Positions 1 through 7,622 of a DNA stretch of 9,419 nucleotides are shown here, one piece after another. Below the pieces are notes generated by a model. The model made no database searches. It worked only from the letters and a program-made list of their open reading frames with translations, and had not been told where the DNA came from. The translations under genes and the position numbers were made by a program. Position 1 is the first letter of the stretch. Every line of letters begins with the position of its first letter. The stretch comes from MGBC163016 sp964518575. GTDB lineage: Bacteria > Actinomycetota > Coriobacteriia > Coriobacteriales > Eggerthellaceae. The stretch is taken from contig CAZFGW010000027.1 in assembly GCA_964518575.1 (NCBI GenBank), positions 1-9,419 on the forward strand, read 5' to 3'.

Positions 1-2519
1 CTTGCAAAGAGGCTGTGGCTTACAACGAGTATGTCGAGCATAAGCCGGGCGATCGCATCGAGACCACGGTCGGACGCATCATCTTCAACGATGTGCTGCC
101 GCCGGATTTCCCGTTCCTCAACTACGAGATGAACAAGACCGAGATCAGCCGCTTGGTCGAACAGGTTTGCAACACCTATAGCCTGAGCGAGATACCGCCG
201 ATCCTCGATGGCTTGAAGGATGCCGGATTCCATTACGCAACTCGTGCGGGCGTTACCGTTTCGGTCTATGACGCAACCATACCTCCTCAGAAGAAGGAGA
301 TCTTGGAGGCAGCCGATGCGCGCGTTGCTGAGATCAATGAGAACTACGAACTCGGACTTACAAGCGATGAAGAGCGTCACCGCGATATCATCGAGGTTTG
401 GAATCAGGCCAACGATGAGGTCGGCGATGCTATGGCCGAGAACTTCGACCGCTTCAATCCGATCTACATGATGGCGTTCTCCGGCGCCCGTGGTAACATC
501 AAGCAGATCCGCCAGCTAGCCGGCATGCGTGGTCTTATGTCCGACCCGAAGGGCGAGATCATCGACCGTCCTATCAAGGCGAACTTCCGCGAAGGTCTGT
601 CGGTGTTGGAGTACTTCATCTCAACGCACGGCGCGCGCAAGGGTCTTGCTGACACCGCGCTGCGTACGGCTGACTCGGGTTATCTGACCCGCCGTCTCGT
701 CGACGTTGCTCAGGATGTCATCATCCGCGAGATCGACTGCGGTACGCACGAGGGCGTTCCCTACCCGCTGCTCAACAGCAAGGGTGAGGCTGACGAGAAC
801 CTGATCGGACGCTGCCTTTTGGAGAGCGTGCCGGATGCCAACGGCGAGATCATCATGGATGCGGGCGAATACATCAGCTCGCTCGATCAGATCGAGATGA
901 TGATCAAGGCGGGTGTTGAGGAAGTCATGATCCGCACGATCATGACCTGCCATGCAGAGCACGGCGTTTGCCAGAAGTGCTACGGTTGGGACCTTGCAAC
1001 AGGTCGTCCGGTCAACATCGGCACGGCTGTCGGCATCATCGCTGCTCAGTCCATCGGTGAGCCCGGCACCCAGTTGACGATGAGAACGTTCCACACCGGC
1101 GGCGTTGCTGGCGAGGACATTACCCACGGTCTTCCCCGTGTTCAAGAGCTGTTCGAGGCGCGTAAGCCGAAAGGTCAGGCGGTGCTTGCCGAGATCTCCG
1201 GTACGCTTCAGATCAGCGGCGACAAGAATACGAAGAACCTCACCATCCATGACCAAGAGGGCAATATTCGCGAGTATGCGGTGTCCCCGCGCGTCACGAT
1301 GATGCCGGGCGTGGTCGATGGCTGCCAGGTCCATGTGGGACAGCAGCTGACCAAGGGCTCAGTCAATCCGCACGATTTGTTGCGCTTGACCGATCCGAAT
1401 ACCACGCTGCGCTACATCGTGAGCCAGGTCCAGGGTGTTTACGTTTCTCAGGGCGTGGATATCAACGACAAGCACATCGAGGTCATCGCGCGTCAGATGC
1501 TGCGCAAGGTCGCGGTGCTCGACGCGGGCGATTCCGACCTTCTGCCGGGGCGTCAGGTCAACCGCTTCGAATTCGAGCGCGTTACCAACGAGCTTATCGC
1601 GGACGGCAAAGAGCCTCCGGTGGGACAGCCGTTGTTGCTCGGCATCACCAAGGCGTCGCTCGCAACCGACTCTTGGCTCTCGGCAGCATCGTTCCAGGAG
1701 ACCACGAAGGTTCTCACCGATGCAGCTATCGAGGGCAAGACGGACAACCTCGCGGGCTTGAAGGAAAACGTCATTATCGGCAAGCCGATTCCTGCAGGAA
1801 CCGGGCTCGACCGCTACCGCGATGTTCGCCTTACTTATAAAGGTGTGCCCATCGAGAAGACGTCAGGCGATGCACTGCCCGATTACGCACCCGATGCGCT
1901 GCGTGAGATCGAAGAGCTGCTTCCGCAGCCTGAGGAATGGTCGCTCGATGGAGACGGTTTCTTCAACGCCGGTTCGAGCTATGGCAGCTATTTGAGCGCG
2001 TTCTCGAAGTCCCGTGCGGGTCACAACCTCACAGACGAGCAGGCACGCCTCTACATCTTTGATGACCTCGGCGTTTCCCAGCGTTGGGCGAACAAGTTCT
2101 CCGAGGCAGGAATCGAAACGGTGTCCGACCTTCTCGGACATACCGAAGACGATCTCATGCGGATCGAGGGTATCGGCATCAAGGCGATGGAGGAGCTCAA
2201 GGCTGGTCTTGAGGAGCGCGACCTTCTGCATGTGATCGAAGACGATCTGACCGCTTCGAATGACGATATGTCCCAGTTGCTCGACATGGTCTTCTCGCCG
2301 GATGACACGATCCTCATCGGCGGGGACGAGCCGCCTACGTTCAATCTTGATGGCGAGGAAATGCTCGGCGAGACACTGCCGCCGCGTTCCTACCAGCGCA
2401 ATCTTGAGGAACTCGACGCGCTTTTGGGCTCGGTCGCGAACCTCGGGTTCAACATTTCGGACGGTTCGGACGATCTGCTGGACAACACGGATGACGACTC
2501 CGAAGACGATGATGAGTAA
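1..2519 (+). CDS. rpoC: DNA-directed RNA polymerase subunit beta' (RpoC), C-terminal part, 5' end cut by window
   Basis: Catalytic beta' subunit of RNA polymerase. The reading frame is open from nt 3 (Cys-Lys-Glu-Ala before the GTG at 15), so that GTG is an internal codon and the true start lies upstream. Visible landmarks are the bridge-helix block with THGARKGLADTALRT (about 612-719), the second zinc site with cysteines at 738, 948, 969 and 978 (the last three as CX6CX2C), and the trigger-loop block QSIGEPGTQLTMRTFH (1047-1103). The conserved core ends near IPAGTGLDRYRD (about 1790-1820). Roughly 220 further residues form an extension absent from E. coli beta'. It contains a helix-hairpin-helix segment like the alpha-subunit CTD (about 2049-2240) and a very acidic tail (2461-2516). 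The stop TAA at 2517-2519 overlaps the hisE start. Identity is certain; the function of the extension is inferred. Confidence 0.98.
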   Translation, partial: CKEAVAYNEYVEHKPGDRIETTVGRIIFNDVLPPDFPFLNYEMNKTEISRLVEQVCNTYSLSEIPPILDGLKDAGFHYATRAGVTVSVYDATIPPQKKEILEAADARVAEINENYELGLTSDEERHRDIIEVWNQANDEVGDAMAENFDRFNPIYMMAFSGARGNIKQIRQLAGMRGLMSDPKGEIIDRPIKANFREGLSVLEYFISTHGARKGLADTALRTADSGYLTRRLVDVAQDVIIREIDCGTHEGVPYPLLNSKGEADENLIGRCLLESVPDANGEIIMDAGEYISSLDQIEMMIKAGVEEVMIRTIMTCHAEHGVCQKCYGWDLATGRPVNIGTAVGIIAAQSIGEPGTQLTMRTFHTGGVAGEDITHGLPRVQELFEARKPKGQAVLAEISGTLQISGDKNTKNLTIHDQEGNIREYAVSPRVTMMPGVVDGCQVHVGQQLTKGSVNPHDLLRLTDPNTTLRYIVSQVQGVYVSQGVDINDKHIEVIARQMLRKVAVLDAGDSDLLPGRQVNRFEFERVTNELIADGKEPPVGQPLLLGITKASLATDSWLSAASFQETTKVLTDAAIEGKTDNLAGLKENVIIGKPIPAGTGLDRYRDVRLTYKGVPIEKTSGDALPDYAPDALREIEELLPQPEEWSLDGDGFFNAGSSYGSYLSAFSKSRAGHNLTDEQARLYIFDDLGVSQRWANKFSEAGIETVSDLLGHTEDDLMRIEGIGIKAMEELKAGLEERDLLHVIEDDLTASNDDMSQLLDMVFSPDDTILIGGDEPPTFNLDGEEMLGETLPPRSYQRNLEELDALLGSVANLGFNISDGSDDLLDNTDDDSEDDDE
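2049..2240 (+). other. alpha-CTD-like helix-hairpin-helix domain inside the RpoC extension
   Basis: This part of the beta' C-terminal extension follows the pattern of the RNA polymerase alpha C-terminal domain: FDDLGVSQRWAN, then GIETVSDLLGHTEDDL, then RIEGIGIKAMEEL. Aligned by eye with E. coli RpoA, the residues contacting UP-element DNA appear to be retained: Arg265 (here Arg, codon 2082-2084), Asn268 (Asn, 2091-2093), Gly296, and Lys298 (Lys, 2181-2183). A second alpha-CTD-like module attached to beta' could bind promoter DNA or an activator. Generic HhH domains share the GIG turn, so an unspecific DNA-binding or structural role is the alternative. Confidence 0.7.
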
Positions 2520-2943
2520 AACGTTCATCCCTGACACTGACACGACGCCTCAATCTCAGATTGGGGCGTCTTTGGATGCGCTGGCGAAAACGATCGAGGA
2601 CCGGCGCAACGCTGATGAGAGCAGCTACACCTACCGCTTGCTGCAAGGAAAGCTTGACGATTTGCTGAAGAAGATCGTTGAGGAATCGCTTGAGGTGAGT
2701 CTTGCCGCCAAGGAGACGCAGATGCTCGATGCATATGCTGCGGACGAGGCGTTGCCCGACGCATCGATCGACCACATGCGCTACGAAGCGGCTGACGTGG
2801 TCTATCACCTGCTCGTGCTGCTCGCTCGGTTCGACATTCCGATCGACGAATTCGCTGCCGAGCTGAACAATCGCATGACTGAGGGCGAGCGACCGGCAGG
2901 AGCGGTGCTTCTCAAGGAGGAATACGTCCGGCGCGGAAAGTAG
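2512..2943 (+). CDS. hisE: Phosphoribosyl-ATP pyrophosphohydrolase (HisE), second step of histidine biosynthesis
   Basis: Hydrolyses phosphoribosyl-ATP to phosphoribosyl-AMP and pyrophosphate in the cytosol. The 143-residue product shows the all-alpha NTP-pyrophosphatase pattern: KKIVEESLEV with Glu57, Glu58 and Glu61, then YEAADVVYHLLVLL with Glu92 and Asp95, the acidic Mg-binding residues of the family. It is a stand-alone HisE, not fused to HisI, and no other his gene is in the window. The ATG start at 2512 lies inside the end of rpoC (ATGAGTAA, 8-nt overlap), which suggests translational coupling; no good Shine-Dalgarno is visible. About 20 residues precede the usual family start near LDALAKTIEDRRN, and a terminator-like hairpin lies in this N-terminal stretch. 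A TTG at 2572 is therefore an alternative start. Function is confident; the start is less so. Confidence 0.92.
   Translation: MSKTFIPDTDTTPQSQIGASLDALAKTIEDRRNADESSYTYRLLQGKLDDLLKKIVEESLEVSLAAKETQMLDAYAADEALPDASIDHMRYEAADVVYHLLVLLARFDIPIDEFAAELNNRMTEGERPAGAVLLKEEYVRRGK
2544..2573 (+). terminator. Terminator-like hairpin behind rpoC, inside the 5' coding end of hisE
   Basis: GACGCCTCAATC (2544-2555) pairs with GATTGGGGCGTC (2559-2570) over 12 bp, with a single G-U wobble and a TCA loop, followed by TTT. It begins 25 nt after the rpoC stop, where an rpoBC terminator would be expected, yet it lies within hisE codons 11-21. The T tract is short, so termination may be partial. Ribosomes re-initiating at 2512 would melt the hairpin, which could let transcription through. 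Confidence 0.6.
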
Positions 2944-2981
2944 CGCATGGATAGGGGCAACAGTGCTGCAGGGCGGCGTGA

Positions 2982-2995
2982 ATCGCACGTGCGAT
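2982..2995. repeat. Perfect 14-nt palindrome between hisE and glmM
   Basis: ATCGCACGTGCGAT reads identically on both strands. It lies 38 nt after the hisE stop and about 95 nt before the glmM start, upstream of a possible glmM promoter. Its length and symmetry fit a binding site for a dimeric regulator; as RNA it could form only a short hairpin with no T tract. No regulator is identified. Confidence 0.4.
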
Positions 2996-3039
2996 ACATG
3001 CCGGAAGGGTCTCAAGGACACAGCACATGATGGATGCGT

Positions 3040-3070
3040 TTGCCTAGGCGATGCATCCCGAAGTTATAGT
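3040..3070 (+). promoter_or_regulatory. Possible glmM promoter
   Basis: TATAGT (3065-3070) is the same -10 hexamer as in the strong promoter at 9352. TTGCCT (3040-3045) is a 4/6 match to a -35 at a long 19-nt spacing. Transcription would start near 3077, leaving a 5' leader of only about a dozen nt with the AGGAGG at its very front. That is tight, so this call is weak. Confidence 0.3.
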
Positions 3071-3089
3071 GACAGATCAGGAGGAATTC

Positions 3090-4475
3090 ATGGCACGACT
3101 TTTCGGAACCGATGGTGTTCGCGGTGTCGCGAATGTTGAGCTCACCAATGAGATCGCCTATCGTTTGGGACAAGCCGCTGTGGTGTTTCTAGGTAAGACG
3201 ATCGTCGTGGGCAAGGATACGCGCCTGTCCGGCGATATGCTCGAAGCGGCAATGGTCGCCGGCATCGAGAGCGCGGGCGGTACCGCTCTGCTCGCAGGCG
3301 TCATCCCTACACCCGCTGTGGCACTTCTGGTCAGAAAGCTCTCGGCTGCGGGAGGCGCGGTCATCTCCGCGTCCCACAATCCTCCGGAATACAACGGCAT
3401 CAAGCTCTTCGATGCGCAGGGATACAAGCTCCCCGATGCGGTCGAGGATACGATCGAGGCGTTCATTCGCTCCGGCGGTTTGGAAGCCGCTGCTGAGCGC
3501 GCGCAGGGCAACGACGCAGACAATGCGGAGGTCGCGGGCGATCAAGGGAAGATGCCGTCTGGACAGGATCTCGGTTTCACGGTCAATTTGAACGATGCGT
3601 TGGAGATCTATATTTCGCATGCGGTCACCTCGGTTCAGTCCCAGGGTATTTCCTTTGAGGGCATGAAGATCGCTCTTGACACGGGGCATGGCGCGTCATC
3701 GCTCACTTCTCCTGAGGCACTTACCCGTTTGGGCGCCGATGTCATCACCATCAACGATGACTACGACGGATTCGACATTAACGTCAACTGCGGTTCGACC
3801 CATCTTGAGCCCTTGCGTGAGCTCGTTGAGAAAACGCATGCCGATGTTGGTATCGCTCACGATGGCGATGCAGATCGCGTCATGATGCTGGCTCCTTCGG
3901 GCGCGGAGATCGACGGTGACGTTATCGAAGCGGTGTGCGCCATCGACATGAAGCGCCAGGGCAAGCTCACCAACAACACGGCGGTGACCACCGTCATGTG
4001 CAATCTCGGGTTCGTGCATGCCATGCGCGATGCGGGTATCACCGTTGTCCAGACCAAGGTGGGGGACCGCTACGTTCTCGAGGAGATGCGCGACAAGGAT
4101 TATGCCATCGGAGGCGAGCAGTCCGGTCATATGATCCTGCTCGAGCACAACTCAACCGGCGACGGTTTGATGACCGCTGTCCAGTTCTTGGCTGCCGTGA
4201 AGCGCAGCGGCAAGAGCGTTGAGGAGGCGGCGAAAGTCGTCACGAAGTTCCCGCAGGAGCTCATCAACGTGAAGGTTGCTGACAAGGAAGCCGTCATGAG
4301 CGACGATACGGTCAAGGCTGCGGTCAAGGCAGCCGAGGAGGCGCTTGGCGAAGATGGGCGTGTTCTGCTCCGTCCGAGCGGCACCGAGCCGGTCATCCGC
4401 GTGATGGTCGAAGCGAAGGACGAGCACGCGGCAAAGCAGCATGCCGAAGCGATCGCGGAGGTCATCCGCTCATAA
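3090..4475 (+). CDS. glmM: Phosphoglucosamine mutase (GlmM)
   Basis: Interconverts glucosamine-6-phosphate and glucosamine-1-phosphate, feeding UDP-GlcNAc for peptidoglycan. The 461-residue protein begins MARLFGTDGVRG, the standard GlmM N terminus. It carries the phosphoserine loop ISASHNP with catalytic Ser95, the metal loop DGDADR (258-263), the sugar-binding GGEQSGH (341-347) and the C-terminal phosphate-binding RPSGTEP (428-434), which are the four signatures of alpha-D-phosphohexomutases. It is slightly longer than the usual ~445-450 residues, mostly through a polar Asp/Gly-rich segment around residues 140-165. The start at 3090 is chosen because AGGAGG lies at 3079-3084 with a 5-nt spacer. 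An in-frame ATG at 3051 would add 13 residues with no family match and would overlap the ribosome-binding site. I see no clear terminator behind the gene. Confidence 0.97.
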   Translation: MARLFGTDGVRGVANVELTNEIAYRLGQAAVVFLGKTIVVGKDTRLSGDMLEAAMVAGIESAGGTALLAGVIPTPAVALLVRKLSAAGGAVISASHNPPEYNGIKLFDAQGYKLPDAVEDTIEAFIRSGGLEAAAERAQGNDADNAEVAGDQGKMPSGQDLGFTVNLNDALEIYISHAVTSVQSQGISFEGMKIALDTGHGASSLTSPEALTRLGADVITINDDYDGFDINVNCGSTHLEPLRELVEKTHADVGIAHDGDADRVMMLAPSGAEIDGDVIEAVCAIDMKRQGKLTNNTAVTTVMCNLGFVHAMRDAGITVVQTKVGDRYVLEEMRDKDYAIGGEQSGHMILLEHNSTGDGLMTAVQFLAAVKRSGKSVEEAAKVVTKFPQELINVKVADKEAVMSDDTVKAAVKAAEEALGEDGRVLLRPSGTEPVIRVMVEAKDEHAAKQHAEAIAEVIRS

Positions 4476-4554
4476 AGGCGCAGACACTCGCACGGTCGCG
4501 GTCGCTTTTCGCCCGCGCGTCCACTCACAAAAAAATCGCGAACAAGCCTTGTCG

Positions 4555-4567
4555 TTTATGCTATCAT
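4555..4567 (+). promoter_or_regulatory. Extended -10 promoter of the argGH leader
   Basis: TTTATGCTATCAT contains an extended -10 (TGC directly before TATCAT). Upstream at -35 distance there is only a poor hexamer, but an A7 tract sits at 4529-4535. A small dyad, ACAAG-C-CTTGT (4542-4552), lies just upstream of the -10 and might be an operator. Transcription would begin near 4574, about 23 nt before the leader ORF. Nearly the same -10 string precedes tyrS. Confidence 0.6.
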
Positions 4568-4596
4568 CCCTACAACACGAACCAAGGAAGGAAAAT

Positions 4597-4692
4597 ATGC
4601 ACTCAGGAGCAGCACATATTTCAAATGAGACCGCTTCGGTCTTCGCTGCCCTTTGCGCATTGGTTCGTTCTTCTCGACGACGACTTTCTTAA
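4597..4692 (+). CDS. Arginine-rich leader peptide of argGH (31 codons)
   Basis: A short ORF sits directly after the predicted promoter. It starts at ATG 4597 behind AAGGA repeats (4584-4592) and ends at TAA 4690-4692. The 31-residue product begins MHSGAAHISNE and ends VRSSRRRLS. Four of its last eight residues are Arg: CGT at 4666 and three consecutive CGA codons at 4675-4683, a codon seldom used in the neighbouring genes, where CGC and CGT prevail. Codons 27-29 are also the 5' side of an intrinsic terminator, and the gene behind is argG. This is the arrangement of an amino-acid attenuation leader: scarce charged tRNA-Arg would stall the ribosome on the CGA run and block the terminator. The peptide probably has no other function. 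An alternative is a genuine small basic protein, which I consider unlikely. Confidence 0.8.
   Translation: MHSGAAHISNETASVFAALCALVRSSRRRLS
4628..4642 (+). promoter_or_regulatory. Small hairpin inside the leader ORF, possible transcription-pause stem
   Basis: AGACCG (4628-4633) pairs with CGGTCT (4637-4642) around a CTT loop, a 6-bp GC-rich stem early in the leader transcript. In classical attenuators a first hairpin makes RNA polymerase pause until the leading ribosome catches up. This stem occupies that position, about 35 nt before the terminator. The role is inferred. Confidence 0.4.
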
Positions 4693-4707
4693 GTCGTCTT
4701 TCTTTTT
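4679..4707 (+). terminator. Intrinsic terminator (attenuator) in the argGH leader
   Basis: GACGACTT (4679-4686) pairs perfectly with AAGTCGTC (4691-4698) around the loop TCTT, followed by TTTCTTTTT. The 5' arm is part of the tandem CGA codons of the leader ORF, and the ORF stop codon TAA (4690-4692) spans the loop edge and the first bases of the 3' arm. The structure is well formed, lies about 155 nt before argG and has no upstream structural gene to terminate other than the leader, so it is best read as an attenuator. Confidence 0.82.
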
Positions 4708-4725
4708 CAGGCATTTCTCTGCCTG
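4708..4725 (+). promoter_or_regulatory. Second hairpin immediately after the argGH attenuator
   Basis: CAGGCA (4708-4713) pairs with TGCCTG (4720-4725) around TTTCTC. It directly follows the terminator T tract and has no T tract of its own. It may stabilise the 3' end of read-through RNA or assist termination. The remaining leader (4726-4861) shows only short stems, for example GTAT-TCG-ATAC at 4787-4797 and GTCTG-CAGCT-CAGAC at 4802-4816, and matches no riboswitch I know. Confidence 0.4.
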
Positions 4726-4861
4726 ACCTCACCATCGTCGTGTTGTAGGGGAATCCGTGTGGGCGCACGTGAACATTCCCGAGGAAGTATTCGATACCCC
4801 CGTCTGCAGCTCAGACAACTTGTCCGTGTACGTTTTTGTATAGCATTAAGGAGAACCGATC

Positions 4862-6184
4862 ATGAAGGAAAAAGTCGTACTCGCCTATTCTGGAGGACTC
4901 GATACCAGTGTTTGCATCAAATGGTTAAGCGAGCAATACAATCTTGACGTCATCGCGGTCGTGGGTGATGTGGGACAAGATCACGAAGGGCTCGAAGCCA
5001 TCAAGGCGAAGGCGCTTGCCACCGGCGCGATCGAGTGCTTGGTCGTGGATATGCGCGAAGCATTCGCCAATGAGTATTTGACGAGTGCCATGGCGGCGAA
5101 TGCGATGTATGAGAACAAGTACCCGCTCGTAAGCGCGCTGTCCCGCCCGCTCATCGCCAAGCATCTCGTTGATGCCGCGCACTCGTTCGGCGCGCACTAT
5201 ATCGCACATGGGTGCACGGGCAAGGGCAACGACCAGGTCCGCTTCGAGTCATCTATCTCCATGCTTGATCCCTCTCTTGAGATCATTGCACCTGTGAGGG
5301 ACTGGGATCTGGGTAGTCGCGACGAGGAGATGGCATGGGCGAAAGAGCATGGCATCAGCGTGCCCACCACCAAAGCTTCTCCGTATTCCATCGACGACAA
5401 CCTGTGGGGACGTGCCATTGAGTGCGGCGTTTTGGAGGATCCGTGGGCTGAGCCGCCCGCTGACATCTACACGATGACGGTCGATCCCGCTCTCGCTCCC
5501 GATGAGCCCACCTACGTTGAGATTGCTTTCGAGCAGGGCATCCCCTGCGCAATCGACGGCAAGCCGATGAGCTTCCTCGACATCATCTATGCCATGAACG
5601 ATATCGCAGGCAAGAACGGTTACGGGCGCATCGACATGATCGAGAACAGGCTCGTGGGCGTTAAAAGCCGCGAGTGCTATGAGACCCCCGGCGCGCTCGC
5701 GCTTATCACAGCGCACAAGGCGCTTGAGGATCTCTGCCTGGAGCGCAGCGTTCTTCACTACAAGCTCGGCATTGAGCAGGCGTGGGCGGAGCAGGTATAC
5801 AACGGACTTTGGTTCTCGCCGCTCAAGGAAGCGCTCGATGCATTTTTGACCGATACGCAGCAGTGCGTGACCGGAAGCATCAAGCTCAAGTTCTACAAGG
5901 GCAGCTGCACGGTCGTGGGACGCAAGAGCGATTACTCCCTCTACGACTTCCAGCTGGCAACCTATGATGCCGACGACGAGTTTGATCACGAATCCGCCGC
6001 GGGCTTCATCCAGCTGCATTCGCTGACGTGCAAAGTATGGGCGAAGAATCGTCTCGAGATGGGCGCGAAAATGCATCAGTTCAAAGCGGTTGAGTCGACC
6101 GCCGATGAATTCACGGCAGAGAACTCGGCTGTGGTGAATGAGGCTGAAGCGGTCATGGCGAACGCGCTCGCGAAAAGCCTGTAG
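4862..6184 (+). CDS. argG: Argininosuccinate synthase (ArgG)
   Basis: Joins citrulline and aspartate using ATP to make argininosuccinate, the penultimate step of arginine biosynthesis. The 440-residue protein begins MKEKVVLAYSGGLDTS, with the N-type ATP-pyrophosphatase P-loop at residues 8-16. It also has the HGCTGKGNDQVRFE motif (116-129) that binds citrulline and aspartate, and the later EIIAPVRDW and GRIDMIENRLVGVKSRE blocks. It is about 40 residues longer than the typical ~400, through an Ala/Glu-rich, probably helical C-terminal tail. The start is supported by AAGGAG at 4848-4853, 8 nt upstream. It lies 169 nt behind the attenuating leader ORF and is followed after 9 nt by argH, so the two form one transcription unit. 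Confidence 0.98.
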   Translation: MKEKVVLAYSGGLDTSVCIKWLSEQYNLDVIAVVGDVGQDHEGLEAIKAKALATGAIECLVVDMREAFANEYLTSAMAANAMYENKYPLVSALSRPLIAKHLVDAAHSFGAHYIAHGCTGKGNDQVRFESSISMLDPSLEIIAPVRDWDLGSRDEEMAWAKEHGISVPTTKASPYSIDDNLWGRAIECGVLEDPWAEPPADIYTMTVDPALAPDEPTYVEIAFEQGIPCAIDGKPMSFLDIIYAMNDIAGKNGYGRIDMIENRLVGVKSRECYETPGALALITAHKALEDLCLERSVLHYKLGIEQAWAEQVYNGLWFSPLKEALDAFLTDTQQCVTGSIKLKFYKGSCTVVGRKSDYSLYDFQLATYDADDEFDHESAAGFIQLHSLTCKVWAKNRLEMGAKMHQFKAVESTADEFTAENSAVVNEAEAVMANALAKSL

Positions 6185-6193
6185 GAGCAGCGC

Positions 6194-7585
<1,392 letters not shown>

Positions 7586-7622
7586 AACGCTTCAATTGAA
7601 ACATATGACGACGTGCGGTGAC

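Noticed and set aside
15..17. GTG as the start codon of the first gene
   Set aside because: The frame is open to the window edge and the protein begins in the middle of RpoC; this GTG is an internal Val codon of a gene truncated by the window.
2260..2511. Upstream extension of the hisE frame to ATG 2260
   Set aside because: These 84 codons lie inside rpoC in another frame and read as Arg/Ser-rich shadow sequence; family similarity starts only after 2512.
1863..2543. Minus-strand ORF (226 codons) opposite the rpoC extension
   Set aside because: Antisense shadow of a real gene with no start signals; the plus-strand frame carries the conserved domain.
3051..3089. ATG 3051 as glmM start
   Set aside because: It would add 13 unconserved residues across the Shine-Dalgarno AGGAGG; MARLFGTDGVRG at 3090 is the family start.
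4820..4844. Second promoter directly before argG (TTGTCC and TATAGC)
   Set aside because: The spacing is only 13 nt and the start would fall at or in the Shine-Dalgarno; the upstream leader promoter explains argG better.
4568..4861. ArgR operator or arginine riboswitch in the argG leader
   Set aside because: I see no A/T-rich ArgR box pair and no known riboswitch core; the leader ORF plus terminator accounts for the structure.
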